From Candidula unifasciata (lineage: Eukaryota > Mollusca > Gastropoda > Stylommatophora > Geomitridae), in assembly GCA_905116865.2 (NCBI GenBank), contig CAJHNH020002580.1:715581-779580 (forward strand): 64,000 nucleotides of DNA, given 5' to 3'. The notes under the pieces are model-generated. The model was not told the DNA's origin. It worked only from the letters and a program-made list of their open reading frames with translations, and did not search any database. Each line of letters begins with the position of its first letter. Positions within the stretch are counted from its first letter, which is position 1. Positions 10,046-20,612 of the stretch are shown piece by piece. The position numbers were made by a program, and so were the translations under genes.

Positions 10046-10513
10046 GAAAGATTCCGTTACTTGAAGTTAGAAAAAGAATTGTTGGATGCTGGATAGATCC
10101 AGTTTTAGCATATGGCTGTAAATTATGGACAATTAATAAACTAGTGGAACAGTATTTTGAAACATTCAAGATGTGGATTTACAGAAGAATCCTTATAATT
10201 CCTTGGACAGCTAAAAGGAGCAACCCAGGTGTTTTGAAAGAGGCGAGGGTTGGAAGGCAGCCAACCATCAACATCAGAAGAAAGGGAGAGTCATTATTGT
10301 TGTTGGTCATATTAATGGAGAAAGAAAACTAGAACAAGTTGTGACCACCGGAAAGATGTGTGGACACAGAGACAGGTGAAGACAACGCCAGGAGCTTTTC
10401 ATCACGACATAGAGGGGTGACAGTACACGAACTAATACATGCTGTAGCAGGTCGCAGATGTTGGAGAGGTATGAAGTTCGGCAAGGGGCCTGATGATGAC
10501 GATGATGATGCTG
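10042..10513 (+). pseudogene. LINE C-terminal fragment (post-RT region)
   Basis: The open frame 10042-10332 encodes VRKRIVGCWIDPVLAYGCKL, then INKLVEQYFETFKMWIYRR and a NIRRKG region. YGC..W followed by W.YRRIL and PWTAKRSN is characteristic of the segment after the LINE reverse transcriptase. Frame-broken similarity continues (VTTGKMCGHRD at about 10340-10370) and ends in a GATGATGACGATGATGATG tail at 10493-10511. It is a second copy of the family at 7390-8172 but lacks the MITE. Confidence 0.8.
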
Positions 10514-10588
10514 ATCTTTAAACTAATGATCGAACCTTGGCTCCGCGATGACAACCGCTCTCTGTGTATGCGTGAGTTTGTTTGTGTG

Positions 10589-10589
<1 letters not shown>

Positions 10590-10645
<56 letters not shown>

Positions 10646-10690
10646 GAGAGAGAGAGAGACAGACAGAGAGAGAGAGAGACAGACAGACAC

Positions 10691-10774
<84 letters not shown>

Positions 10775-10775
10775 G
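10590..10775. repeat. GA/GACA compound microsatellite
   Basis: GA runs alternate with GACAGACA blocks: 10590-10629 GA, 10630-10645 GACA, then further alternation, ending in GA from 10715 to 10771. Open frames of Arg-Glu or Ser-Leu strings are artefacts. Confidence 0.95.
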
Positions 10776-11311
10776 AGTGAGTCTAGAATATCAGTTTCCA
10801 ACTAATGTCATCATTGTATGATATACATCGTGCAGAAACACACACAACACATAAATTCTGTCAGTCTTGGTGAACCCGCTTCTCACGTAACCTGGCCTCA
10901 CCACGTATCCCGGTCTAGAGCTGGCTCTGTCTGGACAAACAACAAAACCACACAGCAAACACCGCCCTAGGGTGGGGAAGTGATAGGACTTAACACCTAT
11001 CAGTCCCCGACATTAGGTTGTGGAATTACCGAAACCTTTCTCTCCTCGTTTCTCACTATCAGCCCTTTGTATAACGTGTCTTTTGTTGATCCCCAAGTCT
11101 AGCTCATGTTGTCTGTCCTTACCCCCCTTCATGCCCTGTCTCCACACTCTTCCATTGCGGTTCAGTCGTGTTTTGAATGAATAAATGATTGAATAAATAA
11201 ATGACATAGCTACACTAGGGACATTTCCACGCATGCGCCGTCGCTTTCCTTGGTGGCCACCGAGGTGTTTCCATACTGGCATTGCCAGCTGGGGTCAGAT
11301 TAAAAGTTAGA
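10776..11311. other. Unassigned stretch
   Basis: No recognisable gene. The minus-strand open frame at 11013-11282 (89 residues) lacks any domain signature and ends beside a SINE; I do not call it. Confidence 0.35.
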
Positions 11312-11480
11312 GCTGGTTGCGTATCCTTTACAGGACGTTGCACAACCAGCACCGGCATTATTTGGCTATTGTGGTTTTTCTAGGCAAATTTACATCTAGT
11401 AGTTTGCCATTGATTTTGGGCGGTCGGCTTCTCGATACCACTGTCGAAATCAACGCAAGGTGCAAGACCCGCAGCTGACA
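11312..11480 (-). mobile_element. SINE family A, minus strand
   Basis: Contains GTATCCTTTACAGGACGTTG, then GGTTTTTCTAGGCAAATTTA and AGTAGTTTGCCATTGA. This is the reverse complement of the body at 1397-1625 and is followed by the head-proximal CGGTCGGCTTCTCGATACC. Confidence 0.82.
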
Positions 11481-11484
11481 TTGG

Positions 11485-11640
11485 CTGTCCAATCCACCCA
11501 GCCTGAAATGCCTTTCAGGTAAAGTCCTGGGAAGTCAAGGCGACACGCATGATGCTGATCACATCACCCACCGAGTGCTAAGTGAAGTATTTAATGTGTC
11601 TAGGACTATATGCCCAATATGCCTAGTGACATGGAAAAGG
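11485..11640 (+). mobile_element. SINE family B, partial
   Basis: Contains CCACCCAGCCTGAAATG, then GATGCTGATCACATCACCCA and CGAGTGCTAAG. It abuts the opposite-facing family A copy at 11312-11480, so two unrelated SINE bodies are joined. Confidence 0.75.
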
Positions 11641-12336
11641 CTCCTTTACTTTTTCTTTTACTTTTACTGTTACTTCGTCACCCCCCCCCCCCCCCCCCCC
11701 CCATCCCACCCCCGTCTTCCTTTGAGTGTAGAAAACCGTCGAGACCTTCCTATCTGGTATACGACGAGGGTATATTATTTGGATCTGCAATCTCCAGGTA
11801 CTAGATTTTAACTACATAATGTAGCAGCTAATATCTGCAGGTACTGGTTTTCTATAGCTTTAGAAACTAGCCACTGTTTTCATGTTCTGGTAAACAAGCA
11901 ATAGCATCTATCACCATTGAGATCAGGTATAGTAAGAGAGCCGTACAGAGTAGCCAGTGTCTTCAGCTGCTAGTAGTGAAGAGTAGTCACTGTCTTCTTC
12001 TTCTTCTTCTTCTTCTTCTGCTTCTTCAACTTCTTCTTCGTCTTCTTTCTTTCCTCTTCTTCTTCCGCTTCCTCCTTTTCTTCTTCTTATGATTATGATT
12101 ATTATTATTATTATCATTATTATTATTTTTTTTCTTCTTCTTCTTCTTCTCTACCTCCTCCTTCTTCTCCTTCTCCTCCAGCTCCTACTTCTTCTTCTTC
12201 TTTTTTCAAGGGCGGTTTGTACGTTGTCTTGTGGTTTACAGCAATGCTGCAATATCTGCCCCTTTCTGACTAAAACATTCTAGTTCGACGAACCTTTAAC
12301 TAGTTGCCTGTTACAACATGTGTTTGGGTGCAGTGT

Positions 12337-12340
<4 letters not shown>
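11641..12340. repeat. C22 tract, unassigned spacer, TTC/TTA microsatellites
   Basis: A run of 22 Cs at 11681-11702. TTC-rich repeats at 11992-12080 and 12131-12200 flank an ATT-type repeat at 12088-12130. Between 11703 and 11990 nothing is recognised apart from a repeated CTGCAGGTACT/CTCCAGGTACT word (11787, 11836). Confidence 0.75.

Positions 12341-12421
<81 letters not shown>
12341..12421. repeat. Perfect CT microsatellite, about 40 units
   Basis: Eighty uninterrupted bases of CT. No substitutions, so it is probably hypervariable in length. Confidence 0.97.
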
Positions 12422-12426
<5 letters not shown>

Positions 12427-12900
12427 CACCCCAACTTGTCTTTAGTGTCTCGCCGCTGTCTCCATATACTGAGAAGTCATCAAGAGTAGCCTTTGCCTTC
12501 TGGTATTGATAAGACAGCCATGGGAAGCAACCAATATCTTCAGGTACTGGGAAGAAAGACAAGCTGACCAACTAGGTTCTTCGGTAAATGAGCCACAGAG
12601 AGTGTCCCCCATGGGAGCCATATCATCTGGTTAGTCAGGCGATGACGACTGACCGCTAATTCCTGGATTTGGTTACACAGACCTGACCGGGTAGTCACCT
12701 CCCATAGCGTTGTCCTCTGACATAAATAGCTCTCCTGGGAAGCAACAAACACAATGATCCTAGAGTATTTCTGCGGCTGTCCGTTTTTGTAGACTTTGAT
12801 ATTCTTTTTTTTTTACGTTCGCCCTTAGTGCAGACGGGTATGCTAAGTTACAACTCATCAGAGTGGTTTAGTAACATAATGGAGAAATTTATCCCCTTGT
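12422..12900. other. Unassigned stretch
   Basis: No gene, tandem repeat or RNA recognised. Short words (TTCAGGTACTGG at 12539; GTACTAGATTT at 11797) echo one another and may be old dispersed repeats. Confidence 0.35.
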
Positions 12901-12904
12901 GATA

Positions 12905-13111
12905 TGCAATTTTTTGTTTTTTGTTTTTTCAAAGCCCCACCCTGAATATAAGCGGGGCATAGATATAGCTTAGCCATAGATATGGCTTATCGGCTGAAAT
13001 AATTTTCTGGGACCTCTAAACGGGTGATCCTTATCACCATGGTGGCACTTTGTGTCACCAGGTGATTATCGCTTGTGTGATGTCCTGGTGGGGTACAACA
13101 ACCTACCTACC
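12905..13111 (+). mobile_element. Array-associated module, copy 1
   Basis: This segment of about 190 bp reads TGCAATTTTT, then AAAGCCC, then GCCATAGATATGGCTTATCG, GGGACCTCTAAACGGGTGAT, GGTGGCACTTTGTGTCACC and TGTGATGTCCTGGTGGGG, and ends in TACC repeats. The 34-bp minisatellite starts immediately after it. The module recurs at 22202-22386 (minus) and 37140-37514 (plus), each time with this same end facing a minisatellite. No coding capacity. It may be the conserved end of a non-autonomous Helentron-like element, but no diagnostic termini were identified. Confidence 0.7.
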
Positions 13112-13875
13112 AGAAATCGGTGAAGGTAAAAGCTGCCAGAATTTAATAAATCGGCGAAGATAAAAGTCACCAGAATCTCATAACTCGGTGAATATAGAAG
13201 TTACCAGCGTTTTTAACTCAGTGAAGATAAAAGTTACCAGGGTTTCATACATTTGTGAAGGTAAAAGTTATCAGGGTTTCGTAACTCGGTGAAGATAAAA
13301 GTTACCGGGGTTTCATAAATCGGTGAAGGTAAAAGTTACCAGGGTTTCATAACACGGCGAAGGTAAAAGCTACCAGGGTTTCATAACTCGGTGAAGGTAA
13401 AAGTTACCAGGGTTACTTAAATCGGTGAAAGTAAAACTTACCAGGGTTTCATAACTCGGTGAAGGTAAAAGTTACCAGGGTTTCATAAATCGGTAAAGAT
13501 AAAAGTTACCAGGGCTTCATTACTCGGTGAAGGTAAAAGTTCCCAGGGTTTCATAACTCGGTGAAGGTAAAAGTTACCAGGGTTTCATAAATCGGTAAAG
13601 GTAAAAGTTACCAGGGTTTTATAACTCGGTGAAGGTAAAAGTTACCAGGGTTTCATAACTCGGTAAAGGTAAAAGTTAGCATGGTTTCATAACTCGGTAA
13701 AGGTAAAAGTTAGCATGGTTTCATAACTCGGTAAAGGTAAAAGTTAGCATGGTTTCATAACTCGGTAAAGGTAAAAGTTAGCATGGTTTCATAACTCGGT
13801 AAAGGTAAAAGTTAGCATGGTTTCATAACTCGGTAAAGGTAAAAGTTAGCATGGTTTCATAACTCGATAAAGGTA
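13112..13875 (+). repeat. 34-bp minisatellite, about 22 units
   Basis: The unit contains GGTGAAGGTAAAAGTTACCA and GGGTTTCATAACTC. The left units are diverged (AAAAGCTGCCAGAATTTAAT in the first). The last six or seven units (about 13660-13870) are nearly identical and share the variant TTAGCATGGTTTC, so growth was recent at the right end. The same family lies inverted at 9429-9785. Confidence 0.95.
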
Positions 13876-13889
13876 GTCACTGCTGCCTT

Positions 13890-14400
13890 CCGCGGGATTG
13901 AGAATCAGCTGTACAGATATTTCGTAAGTATAAAAGACTCAAAGAGTGTGTTGAGAAAGGTGGAGAGAGGATGCTCCGTGTAGAGTGGCAAGCATCGCTT
14001 TAGATGTCAAGGATAGTTAGAGTCCTTTACATATTTATACAAGGTCATAGTGGTGTGATGGGAAACGAGCAGATACATAGACTGGCCGGTAGTGCACAAC
14101 TGGTGAATTGGTGTATGACAAGCTAGATGTTGCGAGGGCCTTTTGGAAACGAGTGAACAGTGTGGAGGCATAAACAGATCGTTATGGTCAGAGGAGAATG
14201 GTGCAGCGAGGAGCTATCAGGGGATCTGGCTGCCGCTCAAAACTAAAGAGAAGGGCAAGACGGATATATAGTCAGTCAGTTACTGGTGCCATCAGAATTA
14301 TAACTCTTCACTTGCTGCTGAAGATGGGGACAGTGCGCTCATGGGAGTGTCCTAAGTGCTATGACGGCGATTATTAATTTAACATTGTCTGTCTCAAGAC
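13890..14400 (+). pseudogene. LINE RNase H fragment, degenerate
   Basis: Plus-strand translation near 14040 gives QGHSGVMGNEQIHRLAGSA, the conserved GH.G..GNE..DRLA motif of retroelement RNase H domains. Near 14280-14385, in another frame, it gives TGAIRIITLHLLLKMGTVRS followed by WECPKC, matching a relative at 23330-23635. Stops and frameshifts abound. The reverse transcriptase is absent. Confidence 0.7.
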
Positions 14401-15128
14401 ACTTATAGTCATTACAGAAAGGTGACTTAGAAACTCAATTAACTTTAAAGTAGGAACTGTATACTGTACACTCCCCTAACGTGGACATTATGTAAGACAA
14501 CAGGCTGGTAAACGATCCCCAGCCACCCACACTGGACTACAGGTTACTTCGTTATCATTTTGTGATGCATCAGTATATCTGTACTACAGTGCAATCCGCT
14601 TATGGCGATCTCGGGTGTGGCGAATTTCTGATATTAAGAACGATTTCTTTATCCCTGGCAAATTGCCTTGCTTATGTTATCGTCTGCTAGATGTCTATAT
14701 GTTAGTGTGTGTGTATGTGTGTGTGTGTGTGTGTGTGATAGGTGCGGGTGTTAAGGGAACAACGAATTTAGCATCAAAGAACAATAATCTCTAAAAGTTT
14801 CGAATTTATTCATGCAGTAGTTGTTATGTTAATTTATTATTGCACTGAACCTATATGTGTGTCTTTCTGCACATACATACATACACATATATACACATAA
14901 TATGCACATACTTACATACACACACATAATACACACAGGTAATACACAGACATACACACACACACACACATATATACACACAGACTGATAGATACACAAA
15001 ATGCAGTTACGTACATTATACGTGTATCGATGTATGTGCTTATGTATACACGCATATGCATGCTAACATGTATGTATGTGTGTACGTGTATGTATGTATG
15101 TAGGAATGCATGTATATATGTATAAATC
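14401..15128. other. Unassigned stretch with GT, CATA and ATGT simple repeats
   Basis: 14401-14700 holds nothing recognised. GT repeats lie at 14705-14738. CATA/CACA-rich and GTAT/TATG-rich simple sequence runs from 14870 to 15130, with the pyrimidine/purine bias switching strand at about 15030. Confidence 0.6.
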
Positions 15129-15649
15129 TATGAAAGTATGTTTGCATGGACGTAGCGGGTAGATATATACATGGCAGGCAGGTGAGTACCTGGAAGGATA
15201 GGGGTAGATACGTAGGTATATGATTCTCTTATAAGCGAAATAAAAAATATTCTTGTCAGCAAAGTTGGAGAAATCTCAGCTGGCCAGAAAGAAAGACGAG
15301 AATACAGATAATGACAATGTTGAGCAAATTGGCCACACACGCTGACACCAATTAGATCACTCTAATTAACCAAACAGAACACGGTGAAACAAAAAACATC
15401 AACCTAACGCTCTCACAGAAACTAGTTCCGGATCGAAGTGCTAACAAGAGCGCATGCGCAAGATGTAGTGATCATCCAAAGAGCAAGGTCTTGGCAGGCG
15501 CAAGTATGTCCGCCTCAGTGTTCAATATTACATGTGGGCTGTTTGCTGAGGCTAGCTCCCTCCCGCTCTGTCCCCATTCATTGAAATTTAGGCGGGCACT
15601 CAAATTGTTCAGGAAAAGAGCTTTTTCCCCTTTCTTGTAGTGGTTTTTA
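15129..15649. other. Unassigned stretch
   Basis: No domain, repeat period or RNA recognised. The minus-strand frame 15472-15873 (133 residues) is mostly SINE sequence. Confidence 0.35.
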
Positions 15650-15876
15650 GTCGGCCTATGTGGCTTAGGCGTTGCGAACGCGCTTCGTAATGCCGGGGTG
15701 CCGGGTTCGATCCCTGCTGCAGACGGTTGTCTTGCGATGGTTTCGACCATTCTACCGAGAGCCGACCGTCCAGTAAGCAATGTCAAACTACTGGACGTAA
15801 ATTTGCCTAGAAAAACCACAACAGCCAGAAAGTGCTGGGGTTGGTTCTGCAACGTCCTGTAAAGGATACGCAACTA
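15650..15876 (+). mobile_element. tRNA-derived SINE, family A (best copy)
   Basis: GTGGCTTAGGCGTTGCG gives an A-box-like element. GGGTTCGATCCCTG is an excellent B box about 40 bases downstream. The body follows (CTACTGGACGTAAATTTGCC, then CAACGTCCTGTAAAGGATAC). The spacing of A and B boxes fits a tRNA-derived polymerase III promoter. Transcription is expected to run rightwards. It is not called a functional tRNA because the cloverleaf is not intact. Confidence 0.85.
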
Positions 15877-15889
15877 TAAAAAGTGGTTA

Positions 15890-16062
15890 AGTTAGTTCTG
15901 TATCCTTTACAGGACGTTGCAGAACCAACCATATCATTTTTGGCTGTTGTAGTTTTTCTAGCAAGTTTATGTCCAGTAGTTTGCCATTTCTTTCTGGACG
16001 GTGGGCTTCTCGGTACTGTCGAAACTAGCCCAAGGCCGGTAGTTGGGATCCAACTCGACACC
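15890..16062 (-). mobile_element. SINE family A, minus strand, tail-to-tail with the previous copy
   Basis: Reverse complement of the body of the preceding SINE (GTATCCTTTACAGGACGTTG, then AGTAGTTTGCCATTTC, then GTGGGCTTCTCGGTAC), starting only about 14 bases after it ends. The two form a near-palindrome of about 400 bases that could fold into a long hairpin. Confidence 0.85.
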
Positions 16063-16290
16063 TTAGTGGTACATAACGATAAACAGAAACGCATACCTTT
16101 TATGCATCAACATTTCAATGCTATAGTAAAAGACACTTTGTGATGAGTAAGAGCACACTTGTTTAACACTTTGTGCTGAGTAAAGGCGTATGTTTTTCTG
16201 GAGAATAGGGGTGAGAGTCTTGTTCATAGGTTTTATCTTATAATCTATTTGATATGTCTCAAAAGTTTTAGAATCAAGAAAATTATCTTC
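16063..16290. other. Unassigned stretch
   Basis: A short duplicated phrase (AGACACTTTGTGATGAGTAA and AACACTTTGTGCTGAGTAAA at 16131 and 16168). Otherwise nothing recognised. Confidence 0.35.
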
Positions 16291-16570
16291 TTCGCGTAGA
16301 TCGACAGTAAACTCCAGGAGAAAGTTCTGGCTGTTTGTCCACTTCTAAATGACCACTTTTTAACTTCCTATTCCAGAATTTGGGTTTCACGGGCACAAGC
16401 GTTTAACATATCTATCGTGTCTGATCTTTGCCTCTCACAGGCAGATGCACTTTAACTTCGAATGAAGCACCCATAACCAGTCGACGTTTACAACACGCTT
16501 GTTAGTTTAGGAGAGAGTGGGTCTGGTCTTTTTCCCTCAGAAAATGGGACCCCGGAATCAACAGGGGAAA
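16291..16570 (+). mobile_element. Dispersed repeat, family C
   Basis: Words CTCCAGGAGAAAGTTCTGGC, GTTTGTCCACTTCTAAATGA, CAGGCAGATGCACTTTAACT and AAAATGGGACCCCGGAATC recur in the same order at 42100-42370 and 49440-49710 (plus) and, reversed, at 17825-18085. In the 49-kb copy a tRNA-like head precedes the family, so this is probably a long SINE. Confidence 0.7.
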
Positions 16571-16606
16571 TTTAGGAATTCGAACTGCACAAATATATTA
16601 TCTTGC

Positions 16607-16960
16607 TATGCTGACTCACGACCGGCTCCAGCTGACAGTTCATGCTGCTGACGTCACCGGGTAGGGCTAACGATGCGTTAACTCAGCAGTTCTCAAACAA
16701 CAAATAAGCTATTCTCTTCAGTAGCGAGGGAAGACAACTTAAATGTTAACTTTTAAGTATCTACATGCCTTTTTAATAATTTCCCAATTTTAAGCAGACT
16801 TTTCTTGATTATTGGCGCAGCACGCCTGGCATACGCTCAAGTCACCCCAGGGTACCTTGGCACCCAGTTTAAGAACCGCTGCTTTAACGCATCGTTAGCC
16901 CGACCCGGAGACGTCAGCAGCACGGCCCGTCGGCTGGATCCGGTCGTGGCTGACTATACC
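16607..16960. mobile_element. Foldback element with hAT-like inner ends
   Basis: Two inverted arms of about 90 bases, 16607-16698 and 16856-16960, share the exact inverted words GGGCTAACGATGCGTTA (16664-16680; complement 16885-16901) and TGCTGCTGACGT. Just inside lie hAT-like ends, CAGCAGTTCTCAAAC (16684) and the complement of CAGCGGTTCTTAAACTGGGT (ending 16881). The spacer of about 160 bases codes for nothing. No outer target duplication was found. Confidence 0.75.
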
Positions 16961-17104
16961 TCACATAGGGCTCTCAGTCGCCTCACCCACGCTATTCTAA
17001 TATGTATAGTTTTGTTTGTTTTTGTTTTAGTATCCAGAAGCCATGAGTTGTTAACCCTTAGGCTCGGTATTATGGATATCGCAACCTTTCGGCCTTGATT
17101 CTAT

Positions 17105-17240
17105 TTTAAATACCGTAAATCTGGGAGAAATGTGGCTTTTCTGCCCACCCCCCGGGAGTGATCCCGGACCACAAGGAGTTCGTCACCCGCTCACCGCGCA
17201 ATCCGGTTTAGCCAACTACGCTAGAGAGACTGGCTCTAAT
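17105..17240. repeat. Interspersed repeat shared with the window start
   Basis: GGCTTTTCTGCCCACC, CCGGTTTAGCCAACTA and GCTAGAGAG match 1-60. It carries an extra internal segment of about 25 bases (CCACAAGGAGTTCGTCACCC) missing from the first copy. Confidence 0.7.
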
Positions 17241-17324
17241 ATGTATAGTAATGTACAGGACCCTTTTCCACACCTTCTGGCTTATGGGCATAGAGAGTTA
17301 GACCTATGTTTTCTAAACCTCGGC

Positions 17325-17420
17325 GGGTGATGTGGTCAACATCACGTCGGCCGCCTTTACTTCCCATGGCTCTACCTGGTACCCATTTGAGGCTGGGTCG
17401 ACCTGAGGGCCAAAATTATT
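17325..17420 (-). mobile_element. SINE family B fragment, minus strand
   Basis: GATGTGGTCAACATCACGTC, GGCCGCCTTTACTTCCC and GGTACCCATTTGAGGCTGGG are the reverse complement of the family B body. Confidence 0.75.
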
Positions 17421-17514
17421 TCTGAAAAAGTCAAGCTCTATCAGGACCAGAATTTACAACTTTCCGCCGCATCACGGCAGCGCACACACACTCACACACA
17501 CTCATACACACATA

Positions 17515-17518
<4 letters not shown>

Positions 17519-17601
<83 letters not shown>

Positions 17602-17602
17602 A
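17519..17602. repeat. TA then TG microsatellite
   Basis: About 28 TA units followed by about 12 TG units; short CA stretches precede it (17480-17515). Confidence 0.95.
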
Positions 17603-17824
17603 TAAACTTATTCCCTTTTATTATCTGGTTCTCTCTCCTCCTCTTTCTCTTGTTATGCTTTTTGAGAAGGTATAAGTGTCGATGGTTCTCCATCTTCTCT
17701 GCCATCTTCTATACTGATGAGGTCATATTGTCCGCATCACAACTGTCGAATCTGTTCTGTTATACACGGCCTCTTTTGTCTGATATTTGTTACTCATTTC
17801 TTTAGTTCGCTGTGTGGGTTCTGG

Positions 17825-18085
17825 GGCTCTTTTGTGGGCAAAACAAGAACAGACCCACTGACTTCCCAAGAAGCATGTCGTAAGAGTCGACTAAATGGGG
17901 GTTACCTTCGACGTCGGAGTGCATTTGCCTGAGAGGCAAGGGACTAACAGTCTGCATACGAATAAGCCAGATCTGTAAAACGGATGTGCATGCAATACTC
18001 GGGTTCGGGAACAAGACAGAAGTCCAGAGGTGGATGAACAACTAGAACTGTCCGCCGGAGTTTACAGCCGGTGAAGAAGATTTCA
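17825..18085 (-). mobile_element. Family C repeat, minus strand
   Basis: Contains GACTTCCCAAGAAGCATGTC, GGAGTGCATTTGCCTGAGAG, CAGAAGTCCAGAGGTGGATG and GTCCGCCGGAGTTTACAGCC, the reverse complements in order of the family C body at 49440-49710. Confidence 0.75.
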
Positions 18086-19430
18086 TTAGTGTGCCACATC
18101 TCTCCGCATGCAGCAACAATTTGATATTTCTTATCCGTGCACATGTGATTACCGTTCTAGTGATACTCACAGCTGACAATAGTCTCCAACGTTTTCCTTC
18201 TCAGCCGGTGATATTCTTACAGTTATTCTCCATACCGACCTTACCGCTGCGCCCAGTTTGTTCATTGTGTCATTACTTACTGTCCAGTATTTGTATCTGC
18301 TCAGGACAGGCCACGCAAATCTGGCCTTTAAGCGGATTTTTTTTTGTCAATATATGGTCAGATGGAAGTCAAAGCGAGAGTATGTACAACCAGGGATGAG
18401 ACAAATAGTTATGTCAGCTAGACTTTCCTGTAGAGACAAGCTCTAATAGAATGATAAAAGCATGAATGAAATCGCAAAAATGCTTTAAAAAATGAATGAA
18501 CAAATAGAGGTACGAACGAAAAAAATAATGATCATGGATGAATTCAACCAGCACGAAAGACACACAATAGCTAAAACTGAACTAGATAAGAGAACGGCTG
18601 AATAATCTTGGACGAGTCACCATATGAAGGAAGAGATAAATGCAAAGAATGAATGAGTGAAAGAACAAACAAATGAATTTGAACTAGTTTTTATATCAGT
18701 GAAGAATTATCTTGAATGCATCACTAAATCAAGGAAGATACATAAATACAAAGGACAAATGCGCGATGGAAAACACACATGAACTAGGGAAAGAAAGAAT
18801 AAACTTCGGTAAAACACCGTATCAAAGAAAACACATACATGCTCAGAATGACAGCATGATACTTCGGTAAAACACCGTATCAAAGAAAACACATACATGC
18901 TTAGAATGACAGCATGATAGAACAGAAAGAACGAATGAGCAAGGGACATTAACGAATAAACTGGGTAAATCACCCTATCAAGGAAGACACGTAATTACTA
19001 AGAACGACTGACTGATCGAACGAACAAATCAATGAATGGCATCAACGTCCGACTAGTTGATGAATACAACCACTTAGCCAAGCCCGGGTTGAATGTTCGT
19101 GGCTGGGGTCACGACGTGGGAGAGTTTCCAGACTGCTAGAACCTTCTCCCAGGATATTGATAGAGACCTGGTCCATTTTCTCGCGTGAACAAGGCTGCTA
19201 ATGTCAAGCTTTGTTAAGGCACGCGCCCGTCAAAGACTCAGCCCGTTGTCTCTATGTACATTCAAGAGCAAGAGTTATGGTTATCGATTCTCCGTCGTCT
19301 CCCTGGGATATTAATGACGTCAACGAAATTTTTAAGCCGTTTTCACTTAAATCAAACAGTGAATTAGTCTAGACGTAATCTTCCTCGCTGACTGGAGGAG
19401 AGCAAGAAGAGGCAAAAGGAGGGGGTGGAG
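18086..19430. other. Unassigned stretch with a 58-bp duplication and GAAT-type decay
   Basis: 18086-18440 holds no recognisable gene. From 18450 to 19050 the words GAATGAA, ACGAATGA and CGAACAAA recur loosely, suggesting an old tetranucleotide-derived region. Within it a 58-bp unit (start ACTTCGGTAAAACACCGTAT) occurs twice in tandem at 18803 and 18861. 19051-19430 holds nothing recognised. Confidence 0.5.
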
Positions 19431-19431
19431 A

Positions 19432-19820
<389 letters not shown>

Positions 19821-20612
19821 CACACATACACAGAGGCAGAGAAAGAAAGAAGGGAAAGACACCGCAGAGAAACTGAAAGGAAAATCCAGAAAGATAAACA
19901 TGGCTAGAAAGATATATTGACAGTGACCTAAAAAGATTCAACAAGTGAGATGAAAATGTCAAAAAGATGTACAACCGACGACCAAGAAAATTAAAAGTGT
20001 CAAGGGCAAAAATAAACGCACAGACAGTATGGAAAATGGGAAAAGAAAGAAAGACAAAGAAACGAGAAATACACACACAGCGACATTGACAGACAAGATA
20101 CTATCCTTGCCTATACCTCAACACTAAAGATATTTCAGTGAGGTTTCAACAAAAAGCTCTGGACGTCAGGACAAACTGGGCAAAATGTCTGCCTCTATTA
20201 CAAGTGGCACTCAGCCCCGGAAATGCATGGCACCGCCAGAAGCCTGATGGTTCTCAGCATCATTTTGAAATACCTGCGGGAAAAATTCTCTTCAATAGAT
20301 TTTCCTCGCCAGATACCGGGTGAGAGGGTGGGTTTCCATCGCGGATCAGTGTGGTGGTGACGTCACGCAGTGTGTGCTTCCTGGTGCGATGGCGAATAAA
20401 GAGAGACAGAAAGATAAGAGACTTGGGCGCGGAAAGTCTACAGTAAATAAATAATTATGTGTAAACTTGAAAACAGTTTGTATATCTTCGGTAAAAAAGT
20501 CTAATTCATATGATAACACAGGCGTTTAATTATTGACAAAGAACAGATTCTGACCAGAACGTATTTTCATACTGCCTGTTTCATTAGTTGCGGAATTTAC
20601 TGTCCCCCTTGT
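19821..20612. other. Unassigned stretch
   Basis: Purine-rich to about 20100, then mixed. No domain or period recognised. Confidence 0.35.

Noticed and set aside
15650..15740. Functional tRNA gene
   Set aside because: A and B box words are good, but there is no intact acceptor stem or anticodon arm, and the segment continues into a dispersed SINE body.
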